From positions 1 through 6,806 of the forward strand of contig JABFRZ010000677.1 of NCBI GenBank assembly GCA_013140785.1: a stretch of DNA of 6,806 nt. Direction: 5' to 3'. The DNA comes from Planctomycetota bacterium. Lineage in GTDB: Bacteria > Planctomycetota > UBA1135 > GCA-002686595. This document shows positions 1 through 6,668 of this stretch, one piece after another (position 1 is the first letter of the stretch; each line of letters starts with the position of its first letter). The notes under the pieces were generated by a model that was given only the letters and a program-made list of their open reading frames with translations, was not told where the DNA came from and made no database searches. The position numbers and the translations under genes were made by a program.

Positions 1-32
1 CTCCCGCCCGCCGCGCGCGCGGCGGGCGGGAG
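1..32. repeat. Perfect 32-base palindrome at the window edge
   Basis: Bases 1-16 (CTCCCGCCCGCCGCGC) are the exact reverse complement of bases 17-32, with no spacer. Every pair is G:C except one T:A. It lies inside the partial gene at 1-137, where it encodes LPPAARAAGG. Just beyond it, GGGAGCTCG occurs twice (28-36 and 40-48), corresponding to a repeated ELP in the protein. The palindrome begins exactly at base 1, so it may mark a contig end at a hard-to-sequence hairpin, or an assembly fold-back. Confidence 0.85.
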
Positions 33-137
33 CTCGCTCGGGAGCTCGTCCATCTTCAGGCGGCGCTCGCCCCACTGCACCGGGGCACTGTCGTCGGGCG
101 CGAGCAGGAAGAACGCAACGGCACACGCGAGCAGCAT
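1..137 (-). CDS. N-terminal part of an exported protein of unknown function (cut by window edge)
   Basis: Forty-five codons are visible before the window ends, with no stop. The predicted product begins MLLACAVAFFLLAP, a hydrophobic stretch that looks like an uncleaved or cleaved export signal, although it lacks the usual positively charged residues before the core. A polar segment follows (PVQWGERRLKMDELPSELPP). The start is well supported. Its ATG overlaps the TGA of the upstream gene as TGATG, and AAGGAG lies 8 bases upstream (146-151), inside the end of that gene. This arrangement suggests translation coupled to the pseudo-protease gene and a shared role at the cell envelope, which is inference. 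The last visible codons coincide with a perfect palindrome at 1-32. No family is recognisable from so short a fragment. Confidence 0.7.
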   Translation of the reverse strand, partial: MLLACAVAFFLLAPDDSAPVQWGERRLKMDELPSELPPAARAAGG

Positions 138-1561
138 CAGTTTCGCTCCTTCAGCCAGCGCGCGAGGTGGCGCTCGAACGTCGCGAGGTCCATGCCCAGT
201 CCCTCCTGGAAGGCGGCCGAGGCGGAGTAGCCCGTGCCCAGGCGTGAGAGCAGCTTCGGCACGATCTCGGGGTGCGCCTCGAGCAGATAGGTGGCCAGCG
301 TGTAGGAAGTGAGCACGTCCTCGGTCGTGAGCTGAAGTGCGTTCTTCTTGAACAGCTCGCCGAGCGGCGGCTGGCGCTTTTCCTGCAGCAGGCGCAGCGA
401 CTCGTCCATCCAGTTGGTGGCCGGGTCGAGCAGCTTCTGGCGCAGCACCACGTCCGCATTCGGATCGCCCACGGTGGCCGGATCGGCCAGCCAGGTCATG
501 CGCGTGCGCACCAGCGCGCGCGTCAAGAACAGGCCGAAGCCCTCGTAGACCCAGCCCTGGCGCACGTCGATCTGGAAGGCGCCCGAGAGCCAATAGCCAA
601 GCACGAGGCGCACGCTGCCGTCGATGCGGCGCTGCATGTCGCCGGTCCAGAAGGCGAAATCGTTCGTGCCCTGGACGCCACCGCCCTCGAGCTTCTCGTA
701 GGCGGCACGGTTCCCGGGCGGGATGCCTGGGTGGTGCGCGACGAACGGCGCGCGCTGCGCCGGATCGGACAAGAGGAACACCGTCGTGTCCAGAGGCAGC
801 TCGTGCTGCGACGCGAACACGGCCTGCAGGAAGCTCTCGAGCGCGAGCACGGCCTGGGCCGTGAGCTGTAGCTCCTCCTTGCTGGCCGTGCCGACCACGC
901 GCAACCCGGGCGCGGCCACGGCCTCGAAGCGCAGCGGGATCTTGCGCTCGCGCTCGCTGAGCGCCGCTGGCACGGCCACGGCGGCGGCACCCTCGAGCGC
1001 CTGCTTCACGTAGCCGCGCAGGACCTCGCGTTGCTCCTTGGCGCGCAGCGTCTCGGGCAGGACCCAACCCTTGTCGCTGGCGACGTCGCCGAGCAGCGCG
1101 TGCAGGCGCGCGTTGTCGGCATCGAAGCGCAGCGCTTCACCGGCCGCCTGCTCGCGCTGCTCGGCCGAGAGCTCGCCCGCCCCCAGCAACCCGATCATCG
1201 CCTGCACGTAACCGTCGGTCGCGGCGCGCCAACGCGCGGGCGCCTCCGCCAGCGCCTCCTTGTCGAAGTCGCGGAAGGCCTTGGGCTTGGCGGGCGGCTG
1301 CCACGCGCCGCCCTTGTCGCGCGTGTAGCCAAGCGTCTTGAGGGCCGCGGCGTGAAGAGGATCGAGCTCGAGCAGGAGCTCGCAGGCCTTGCGGCGCTCG
1401 TTGAAGAGGTCGCTCGCCTGGCACCACTCGACGTAACCCTCGAGCGCGCCGCGCAACTCTGAACGCGCCGCCTCGCGCCGCGCCTCGAAATCGGCGCGCT
1501 GCGCGGCCGCGCCCGAGGCGAGTAGCGCGACGAGAACGAGGCTCCCTGCCATCGCGTTCAT
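137..1561 (-). CDS. Secreted helical-repeat protein with a degenerate peptidase-MA-like domain
   Basis: The product is 474 residues. Residues 1-20 are a signal peptide (core SLVLVALLASGAAA, likely cleaved before QRADF), so it should act outside the cytoplasm. Residues 30-180 are helical and TPR-like, with a duplicated unit: LELDPLHAAALKTLGYTRDKGGAW (about 64-87) resembles LRFDADNARLHALLGDVASDKGW (about 144-166). The C-terminal half resembles bacterial peptidase-MA/gluzincin-like proteins: GWVYEGFGLFLT (336-347) matches their WxxEGxAxY segment, and AFQEGLGMDLATFERHLARWL (450-470) matches their usual ending. Where HExxH should sit, about 20 residues before the EG, there is LGYWLSG, so zinc catalysis looks lost. 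The ATG at 1561 is preceded by GGAAGG with a 7-base spacer; an in-frame ATG at 1552 is the alternative. The frame stays open upstream to 1879 but overlaps the halogenase gene and precedes the signal peptide. Function unknown; binding or scaffold roles are guesses. Confidence 0.85.
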   Translation of the reverse strand: MNAMAGSLVLVALLASGAAAQRADFEARREAARSELRGALEGYVEWCQASDLFNERRKACELLLELDPLHAAALKTLGYTRDKGGAWQPPAKPKAFRDFDKEALAEAPARWRAATDGYVQAMIGLLGAGELSAEQREQAAGEALRFDADNARLHALLGDVASDKGWVLPETLRAKEQREVLRGYVKQALEGAAAVAVPAALSERERKIPLRFEAVAAPGLRVVGTASKEELQLTAQAVLALESFLQAVFASQHELPLDTTVFLLSDPAQRAPFVAHHPGIPPGNRAAYEKLEGGGVQGTNDFAFWTGDMQRRIDGSVRLVLGYWLSGAFQIDVRQGWVYEGFGLFLTRALVRTRMTWLADPATVGDPNADVVLRQKLLDPATNWMDESLRLLQEKRQPPLGELFKKNALQLTTEDVLTSYTLATYLLEAHPEIVPKLLSRLGTGYSASAAFQEGLGMDLATFERHLARWLKERN

Positions 1562-1664
1562 GATCCTGCCTTCCACTCCCCTCCGCGTTTCTCGAGCGGG
1601 CCGGGACCAGCATAGCAGGGGAGCCGGCGCGAGTTTCAGGGCCGCGGCCCCGAAGGCAGGATCA
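1561..1664 (-). promoter_or_regulatory. Possible RNA stem masking the ribosome binding site of the pseudo-protease gene
   Basis: TGATCCTGCCTTC at 1561-1573 and GAAGGCAGGATCA at 1652-1664 are a perfect 13-base inverted repeat. On the minus-strand transcript the first arm falls in the last codons of the halogenase-like gene (its stop is at 1636-1638). The second arm covers the purine-rich ribosome binding region and the A of the start codon at 1561. Folded, the stem would close a loop of 78 bases and hide the start. Ribosomes finishing the upstream gene would open it. The repeat is directly visible; the coupling role is inferred. Confidence 0.45.
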
Positions 1665-2961
1665 GCTCGTTGTGCTTGTCCGCCTCGCTCGGTGAATCGC
1701 CGCCGTCCCAGCGCACGGGGATCCCCTTGCCTTCGGAATACAGGGACTCCATCGGCCCCCAGACGCGATCGACGCGCTCGTCGAAGAGATCGCCGATCAG
1801 GAGGTCCGTCACCGTTCCGGAGAGGTCGGGGAAGCGCTTCACGAACTGGCCGAAGCTGAAGCCTTGGTAGTACTCGCACACCAGGCGTCGCATGCGGTCC
1901 ACGCCTTGGTTGAAGCGCGGGCCCCAGGCGCCGAGCCGCGCCGCCGAGACGTCGTCCTTGGCGAGGCCCGCGACCACCGCGTCGGCCGCCAGCTCGCCCG
2001 AGCGCAGCGCCAGCAGCACGCCCGAGGAATACAAGGGATCCAGGAAGCCGAAGGCGTCGCCCACCAGGACCCAGCCCGCGCCCGCCACCTCGGTCGAGCG
2101 GTAGGAGTAGTCCTTGGTGGCGAAGTAGCCGGTGCTGACTTTGCCCGGCGCAACGCGCTTCGCCACCGCCGGACAGGCCGCAACTTCCTCGAGATACGTC
2201 TGCTCATGGCTGCCGCGGTTCTTGAACAGCGCGTCGAAGGGCTTGACCACGCCCACGCTGAGCCGGTCGTCGTGCAGCGGGATGTACCAGAACCAGCCCT
2301 TCCGGTCGGCGGTCTGCAGCACCATCGTCGCGCCCTCGTCCTTGCCGCTGTCGCGGTAGGCGCCCCGCCAGTAGGTCCAGATCGCGCCCTTGTCGAGCAG
2401 CGGATCCCACAGGCGCAGACCGAGCTTGTTCATGAGCAGGCCGCTCTGGCCGCTGGCGTCCACCACCACCTTGGTGCGGATCTCGCGCACCTCGCCATTT
2501 TCCGCTTGGATGCGGACGCCGACCGCGCGCTGGCCGTCGAAGAGCACATCCCGCACGCGCACGCCTTCGTGCACGTCCACCCCGTGCTCGCGCGCGTTCG
2601 TGAGCATCATCTGGTCGAACTCGCTGCGCACGACCTGCCAGGTCTGCGAGCACTCGTGCGGCTTGTTGTCCCAGAAGTAGAAGGGCGCCGACTGCTTCCC
2701 GCTCGCGTTGACGAACTGGACGCTGTGCTTCTTGACGAAGGCGCTGGCCTTCATCTTCTCCAGCATCCCCAGGCGCTTCAGCACCCAGTACGTCTCGGGG
2801 ATGAGCGACTCGCCGATGTGGAAGCGTGGGAAGCGCTCGCGCTCGAAGAGCTGCACCTTCAGACCCTGCTGCGCCATCAAGGTCGAGACCGTGGCGCCCG
2901 CCGGGCCGCCGCCGATGACGACGACGTCGCAGGAGTCGGAGATCGAGTTCGCGCGCTGCAT
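1636..2961 (-). CDS. FAD-dependent halogenase-family oxidoreductase
   Basis: The product is 441 residues, near the usual 400-550 of flavin-dependent halogenases. These use reduced FAD, oxygen and a halide to chlorinate or brominate an electron-rich substrate in the cytoplasm. Visible motifs: the FAD-binding GGGPAG at 17-22 in a beta-alpha-beta unit ending at FERE (39-42); PRFHIGESLIP at 45-55; the halogenase signature WxWxIP as WFWYIP at 223-228; and GDAFGFLDPLYSSG at 301-314, which holds the second FAD contact (GD) and the family pattern FxxPxxSxG (306-314). Lys78 in AFVKKHS is a candidate for the catalytic lysine, but by position only. The ATG at 2961 puts the FAD fold at the usual distance from the N-terminus; a GTG at 2982 would add seven residues, and neither has a strong ribosome binding site. 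No carrier protein, flavin reductase or biosynthetic gene is visible nearby. The related geranylgeranyl-reductase-like oxidoreductases remain an alternative function. Confidence 0.88.
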   Translation of the reverse strand: MQRANSISDSCDVVVIGGGPAGATVSTLMAQQGLKVQLFERERFPRFHIGESLIPETYWVLKRLGMLEKMKASAFVKKHSVQFVNASGKQSAPFYFWDNKPHECSQTWQVVRSEFDQMMLTNAREHGVDVHEGVRVRDVLFDGQRAVGVRIQAENGEVREIRTKVVVDASGQSGLLMNKLGLRLWDPLLDKGAIWTYWRGAYRDSGKDEGATMVLQTADRKGWFWYIPLHDDRLSVGVVKPFDALFKNRGSHEQTYLEEVAACPAVAKRVAPGKVSTGYFATKDYSYRSTEVAGAGWVLVGDAFGFLDPLYSSGVLLALRSGELAADAVVAGLAKDDVSAARLGAWGPRFNQGVDRMRRLVCEYYQGFSFGQFVKRFPDLSGTVTDLLIGDLFDERVDRVWGPMESLYSEGKGIPVRWDGGDSPSEADKHNELILPSGPRP

Positions 2962-3021
2962 CGGGGCAATGTATCCGCGCACGCAGCGAGGGAGGATGCG
3001 GCGGGCGAAGATTACGGAGCT

Positions 3022-3047
3022 CTCACCGCTGCGGCGAAGCGAGTGAG
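3022..3047 (-). terminator. Hairpin just after the stop of the sigma/repeat pseudogene
   Basis: CTCACCGCT (3022-3030) pairs with AGCGAGTGAG (3038-3047), giving a nine-pair stem with one bulged A and a seven-base loop. It begins one base past the TGA at 3051-3049 on the minus strand. The sequence after it (AGCTCCGTAATC) has no run of T, so it is a weak candidate for intrinsic termination. It could instead stabilise RNA ends or separate the halogenase gene from the upstream unit. The rest of the spacer at 2962-3048 shows no clear promoter. Confidence 0.35.
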
Positions 3048-3048
3048 G

Positions 3049-5005
3049 TCATCTGGAAAGGGACACCGTCACGTGCTGCACGGGCTCGGTCCCGGTCTGG
3101 ACCTCCATGGTTCCGGCGGCGCACCAGCCATCCGCCGAGCGGACAGAATAGTCGAAGCGGCCGAAGGGCAAAGCGCAGACGATGCCCAGCAACTCATGGC
3201 TGCTGCCCGGCGACCGAGACCGTTGCGCCTCGAGATCGAGCAGGAGCGCGCCCTTCGCGGCGCGTAGCTCGAATCGCGCTCGCCGCGGGAGGCGCACATT
3301 CTCCGGCGTCCGGAAGTCGAAGAATACGGTCCGAGCGGCGACCAGCGGAAAGTCCGTGACGGTCGTCTCGCCAGGGCGGATCTCGACCGACAGCGGTTGA
3401 CCCGGCGCCGCCACGCCCGCCGTGATGCGCAGGGAATACGCGCCCGGGAACAGCGGGTCGCTCTCGTACACGACGCCGTCCGCGCTCGAGAGCCGACTGA
3501 CGAGGCCCTCGTGATTCATGAGGAAGACCGACATGGGCTTGCCGAGCAGGGCGCCGCCGGGACCGCGCAGGGTGAGCTTTGCGCTGCCCGTGCGCGCCAG
3601 CGCGATGTCGCCGAGGTCGCGCTGTCGTGGTGAAGGCTTCGTGGACTCCCGACACGGTGGGCTCCGCGCGAATGGAGGCCTCGTGAGCCGGCCGGCCATC
3701 GGCAGCGACGACGGTTCCACGCACGGCGAAGCCCGTGTCCAAACGGATCGCCAGTCGAGTCGCCTGGCCCTCTTCGAGCATCACGCGCTCCTTCATGGGA
3801 GCAAGGTTCGCCGCCACGACACTCACGTCGGCGCTCCCCCGGTGGAGACCGCCGAGCCGAAACGAGCCCTCGTGGTCGCTTACGACCAGCACGTCGGGCC
3901 AATGCCGCAGCGTGCGCCCGTCCAGGTCGTTGGCGCAGCGCACCGCGACCCGCGCACCGGCCAGCGCCTTGCCGCCGAAATCGCGCACGCTCCCTTCGGT
4001 TCGGCGCTCTCGCCGCGCAGGCGAAGCTCGACCCAACGCGTGTTCGGGTCGAGCGTCTCGAACGCGTCCCAGGTCGCGGTTTCCGAGCTCCCGGCGCCGT
4101 CCGCGCTCGCAAGGAGGCCGAAACCCTCCGGGACCGAGCGTACGCGAAACGAACCGTCGGCCTGCGAGCGCTCAGCGGCATGCCCGCGCGAGAGAAGGTC
4201 CTGCTTCACCCACAACTGGGCGCCCGCGACATGTGCACCGTCACGGTCGCGCACGCGACCGACGATGTCGGAGTTGCGCGCCAGCGTGATGCGCTCCTCG
4301 CGCTCCGTACCGCGCTCGACCTGGAGCTGGAAGCGACCGTCCATCCACATACGCTCGACCTCGACCAGGACCGCTCCCGCGTGAAGACGCTCGACACGCA
4401 CGCGTCCTTCGGCATCCGTGACGCGCTGCTGGAAGGCCTGATGGGGCTGGCGCTCGGCCCACGGGTAGAAGCACAGCGGCAGTCCCGCAGCCGGCGTGCC
4501 GTCCCACCACATGAGCTCGACCGAAAGCGTCCCGTAGGGTTCGGCGCGTTCCTGAGCGGTGCTCGATTCTTTAGCGGTCGTTGGAACGCGGCTCGGCTCG
4601 CTCTCGACCGACCGCAGCTCACGTCCCGCCTGGATCGCGAGCGTGGGCGCTGGTGACGCTTCCGCGAGCGTCGTCGGTTGCGGCGCTTGTTCCTGTTTGC
4701 CGCGCGCGAGCCACCAGACGGAGAGCGCCCCGACCAGTGCAAGAGCCATGAACGCAAGCTTCTTGGCCACGAGGACTCCTCCAATGGTCAGCGCCGGGGA
4801 CGGCAGCGCGGGTCCTCCGCGGGCCGCGCGCAGCACTTCGGTGCGCATAGCCTCGAGCCAGTGTGGCGCAGCCGCGCCCGCGCGCGAGGTGCCGCGCCAG
4901 CTCGAAGAGCTGCGGCGCCGTGCGATCGAAGACCTCTGCCAGCGCCGCGAGACCGCGCTCGTCACGGAAGCGCGCGAAGGCCTGCTCGAGAGTGCGCGTG
5001 CTCAT
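3049..5005 (-). pseudogene. Broken sigma-70 / carboxypeptidase-regulatory-like repeat fusion
   Basis: Four reading segments join into one apparent protein. Segment 1 (5005 to about 4877; ATG with GGAAGGAAGG upstream) begins MSTRTLEQAFARFRDERG and reads AEVFDRTAPQLFELARHLARG, resembling the start of sigma-70 region 2. The rest of regions 2 and 4 is absent. Near 4872-4890 the sense moves to a second frame: PHWLEAMRTEVLRAARGG, a membrane helix after two lysines (LAFMALALVGALSVWWLA, about 4761-4708), a linker, then beta-sandwich repeats (VTDAEGRVRVERLHAG; IVGRVRDRDGAHVAGAQL). Near 3990-4014 the frame changes by -1 and resumes at EGSVRDFGGKALAGARVAV. Near 3612-3640 it changes by +1 and resumes at RDLGDIALARTGSAKLTL, ending at TGA 3051-3049. 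The repeats resemble carboxypeptidase-regulatory-like domains (GxVxDxxGxPLxGAxV, then DxxGxFxLxxLxxG). No segment alone is a plausible full protein from the 5005 start. Genuine decay is favoured because the genes on both sides are intact, but local sequencing indels could explain the two later shifts. The repeat part may still be translated from GTG 4770. Confidence 0.75.
4768..4782 (-). promoter_or_regulatory. Strong internal ribosome binding site and GTG start inside the pseudogene
   Basis: On the minus strand GGAGGAG (4782-4776) is followed by a five-base spacer and GTG (4770-4768). The frame reads VAKKLAFMALALVGALSVWWLARGKQ, which has the form of a signal anchor: two lysines, then a hydrophobic core. 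Starting here gives a plausible envelope protein of about 296 codons, ending at 3880 after the next frame change. The codons also spell GGVLVAKK in the longer frame, so the site may be coincidental. Confidence 0.5.
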
Positions 5006-5060
5006 CGCCCTTCCTTCCGCTTCGCGGCGAAGACGTTACAGCAATCCGCGCGCGCTCGGG

Positions 5061-6461
5061 CTACTCGTCTTCCCAGTTCAGCGACACCAGCACGCCCTCG
5101 GCGAAGCGCATCGTCCAGAAGGTCTCGCCCGACGCGTGCGCCTGGCGGTAGAGGAACTCCTCGACGGCGTCGGCGCCCTCGCCCAGCGAGCGCTGACGGA
5201 GGAAGTGGAACGAGCGCGACGAGTTCACCAGTGCGCGCAGAGGCTCGCGCTCGCCGGCGAAGCTCGCCTCGCTCGCGAAGCGGCGCATGCCCGTGCCCAG
5301 GAGCTCGAGCTCGCCCTCCTTCAGCACAGCCTGGCGCAGCGCGGCCAGGTGCTCGGCGGTGGAGTCCGGATCGTCGTCGCTCGGAGCCGGGAGCAAGTAG
5401 TAGTTGAGCGCGGGCAGAAAGTGCGCCGCCGCCGCGCGCGCGATGGCGTCGACGCGTCCGCCGCCGTAGGTGTTGCAGTGCACGAGCACGCTGAGCTGCT
5501 GCTCGGGGAAACGCAGGTAGGCGCAGCTGAAACCGTTCGTCTGACCCGAGTGCGAGAGGTGCGTGAGCTCACGCGTGCGGTCCGTGAACCAGCCGGCGCC
5601 GTAGGGAATCGTGCTACCGTCGTTGGCGCGAGCGGGCTCCCACAGCTTCGCGCGCAGCGCGGAGGGCAAGAGACGGTCGGTGTAGAGCGCCTCGTCCCAT
5701 AGGAGCATGTCGGCGAGCGTCGAGACGATCCCGCCGGCGCCGAGCGTCGCGCTCCAGGCGATGGGCGGCTGGGCGGTGCGCGCTCCGCTGCGGCTGTGGT
5801 AGCCGGTGGCGACGGTGACGCCGGTCGGGCGTTCGAGCGCGTAGCTCGAGCGCATCCCGAGCGGAGCGAAGACGCGCGTGGCGAGGAAGCGTTCGAACGG
5901 GAGCCCGCTCTGCTTCTCGACGATCAGGCTCAGCAGGTAGTAGCCGGTGTTGCTGTACTCGAAGCGCTCGCCGGGGTTGAAGTGGGGCTTGTGCTCGGCG
6001 GCGCGGCGCACGATGTCCGCGGCCGCGTGCGCCTCGTTGTAATAGTCGTAGCCGGCGCTCTCCTCGTAGTCGGGGATCCCGGACACGTGCTGCATCACCT
6101 GCTCGACCGTGGCCGCGCGCCAGGCCTCCGGGAGATCGTCGAGCAGCGTGCCGAGCGGTGCGTCGAGTGCGAGCTTGCCCTCCGCCACGAGCAGCAGGAG
6201 CGCGCTCGCGGTGAACTGCTTGGAGAGCGAGCCGATCTCAAATGCGAGCTCCGTCGTGTATGGGTTCCGCTGCTCGACATCGGCGAGTCCGCTGGCTTGC
6301 TGGTGGATCAGCTTGCCGTCTCGAAAGACCGCCAACGCCGCGCCCGGGACGCCGCTCGCGACGATCCGCTGCGCGGTCCTTTTCGTGAACTCGGCCGCAG
6401 AGATCTGTGGCCGGGGTTGCGACCCAGAGAAGAGAGCCAGGAGGGCGGCGGACAGGAGCAT
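5061..6461 (-). CDS. Serine beta-lactamase-like hydrolase (class C / DD-peptidase fold) with C-terminal extension
   Basis: The product is 466 residues. All three active-site elements of the family are present: the nucleophile motif SxxK as SLSK at 78-81 within FEIGSLSKQFTASA, the second motif YSN at 169-171, and HSG at 304-306 in place of KTG. These define penicillin-binding-protein-like esterases, DD-peptidases and class C beta-lactamases; motifs alone do not identify the substrate. Residues 1-14 (MLLSAALLALFSGS) form a hydrophobic leader without N-terminal positive charge, so export is likely but not certain. The ATG at 6461 is chosen because it begins this leader; the frame is open back to 6575, but that stretch is proline/arginine-rich and covers spacer hairpins. 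The ribosome binding site is weak (GGAG too close, GAGG far). After the catalytic domain (to about 350), some 115 residues form a separate alpha/beta-looking tail ending GVLVSLNWEDE. It lies 55 bases upstream of the pseudogene on the same strand; no functional link is evident. Confidence 0.9.
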   Translation of the reverse strand: MLLSAALLALFSGSQPRPQISAAEFTKRTAQRIVASGVPGAALAVFRDGKLIHQQASGLADVEQRNPYTTELAFEIGSLSKQFTASALLLLVAEGKLALDAPLGTLLDDLPEAWRAATVEQVMQHVSGIPDYEESAGYDYYNEAHAAADIVRRAAEHKPHFNPGERFEYSNTGYYLLSLIVEKQSGLPFERFLATRVFAPLGMRSSYALERPTGVTVATGYHSRSGARTAQPPIAWSATLGAGGIVSTLADMLLWDEALYTDRLLPSALRAKLWEPARANDGSTIPYGAGWFTDRTRELTHLSHSGQTNGFSCAYLRFPEQQLSVLVHCNTYGGGRVDAIARAAAAHFLPALNYYLLPAPSDDDPDSTAEHLAALRQAVLKEGELELLGTGMRRFASEASFAGEREPLRALVNSSRSFHFLRQRSLGEGADAVEEFLYRQAHASGETFWTMRFAEGVLVSLNWEDE

Positions 6462-6506
6462 GGCTCCATTGTCCCTCACGGCCCCTAGAAGGCGGTCCGT
6501 TTCATC

Positions 6507-6521
6507 GCGGGCGTCGCCCGC
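6507..6521. repeat. Short palindrome upstream of the hydrolase
   Basis: GCGGGCG and CGCCCGC are exact reverse complements around a single central T. The element sits 46 bases upstream of the hydrolase start. It could be an operator half-site pair, a hairpin, or part of a dispersed intergenic repeat; nothing visible decides between these. Confidence 0.6.
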
Positions 6522-6562
6522 AATCCAACGAAGAAGTCTTGCGCCCGCGCTGAGTCTTGGTG

Positions 6563-6587
6563 GCGGGGGAGGCAAACCCTCCCCCGC
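6563..6587. repeat. Ten-base-pair GC-rich hairpin
   Basis: GCGGGGGAGG (6563-6572) pairs perfectly with CCTCCCCCGC (6578-6587) across the loop CAAAC. This is the strongest stem in the spacer. On the minus strand the flank after it reads GCCACCAAGACTCAG, with no T run, so it is not a classic intrinsic terminator. It may be a Rho-era transcript-end structure or a unit of a repetitive intergenic element. Confidence 0.75.
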
Positions 6588-6590
6588 GTC

Positions 6591-6607
6591 GGCCGCGACA
6601 CGCGGCC
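6591..6607. repeat. Six-base-pair hairpin next to the main stem
   Basis: GGCCGC (6591-6596) and GCGGCC (6602-6607) are complementary around GACAC. Only three bases separate it from the preceding stem, so the two may fold as a pair, as in multi-hairpin intergenic repeats. Confidence 0.55.
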
Positions 6608-6668
6608 TCCCCCTGCACGGGCCGCAAGGTCATGTGCTTCGATGTCGTACTCTCCAGCGCCTTGCCCT

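Noticed and set aside
1562..1879. N-terminal extension of the pseudo-protease frame to 1879
   Set aside because: It overlaps the halogenase coding end, precedes a clear signal peptide, and is Arg/Pro-rich. The ATG at 1561 has a good ribosome binding site.
1864..3267. Long plus-strand open frame of 467 codons
   Set aside because: It is antisense to the halogenase-like gene, is rich in Ala/Arg/His/Val, and shows no motif or start signal. Open antisense frames are expected in high-GC coding DNA.
3612..4014. Programmed ribosomal frameshifting as the cause of the frame changes
   Set aside because: No slippery heptamer or clear downstream stimulatory structure is visible at either junction, and the two shifts go in opposite directions. 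Decay or sequencing error fits better.
3518..4384. Plus-strand open frame of 288 codons across the pseudogene
   Set aside because: The translation is Arg/Ser/Pro-rich without recognisable domains, while the minus strand shows clear repeat-domain patterns at the same place.
5796..6488. Plus-strand open frame of 230 codons over the hydrolase
   Set aside because: It is antisense to a gene with three intact catalytic motifs; its own translation has the composition of a shadow frame.
6485..6505. Six-codon minus-strand leader (MKRTAF, stop) before the hydrolase
   Set aside because: There is no ribosome binding site, since a palindrome sits just upstream. Such tiny frames are common by chance, so an attenuation role is not supported.
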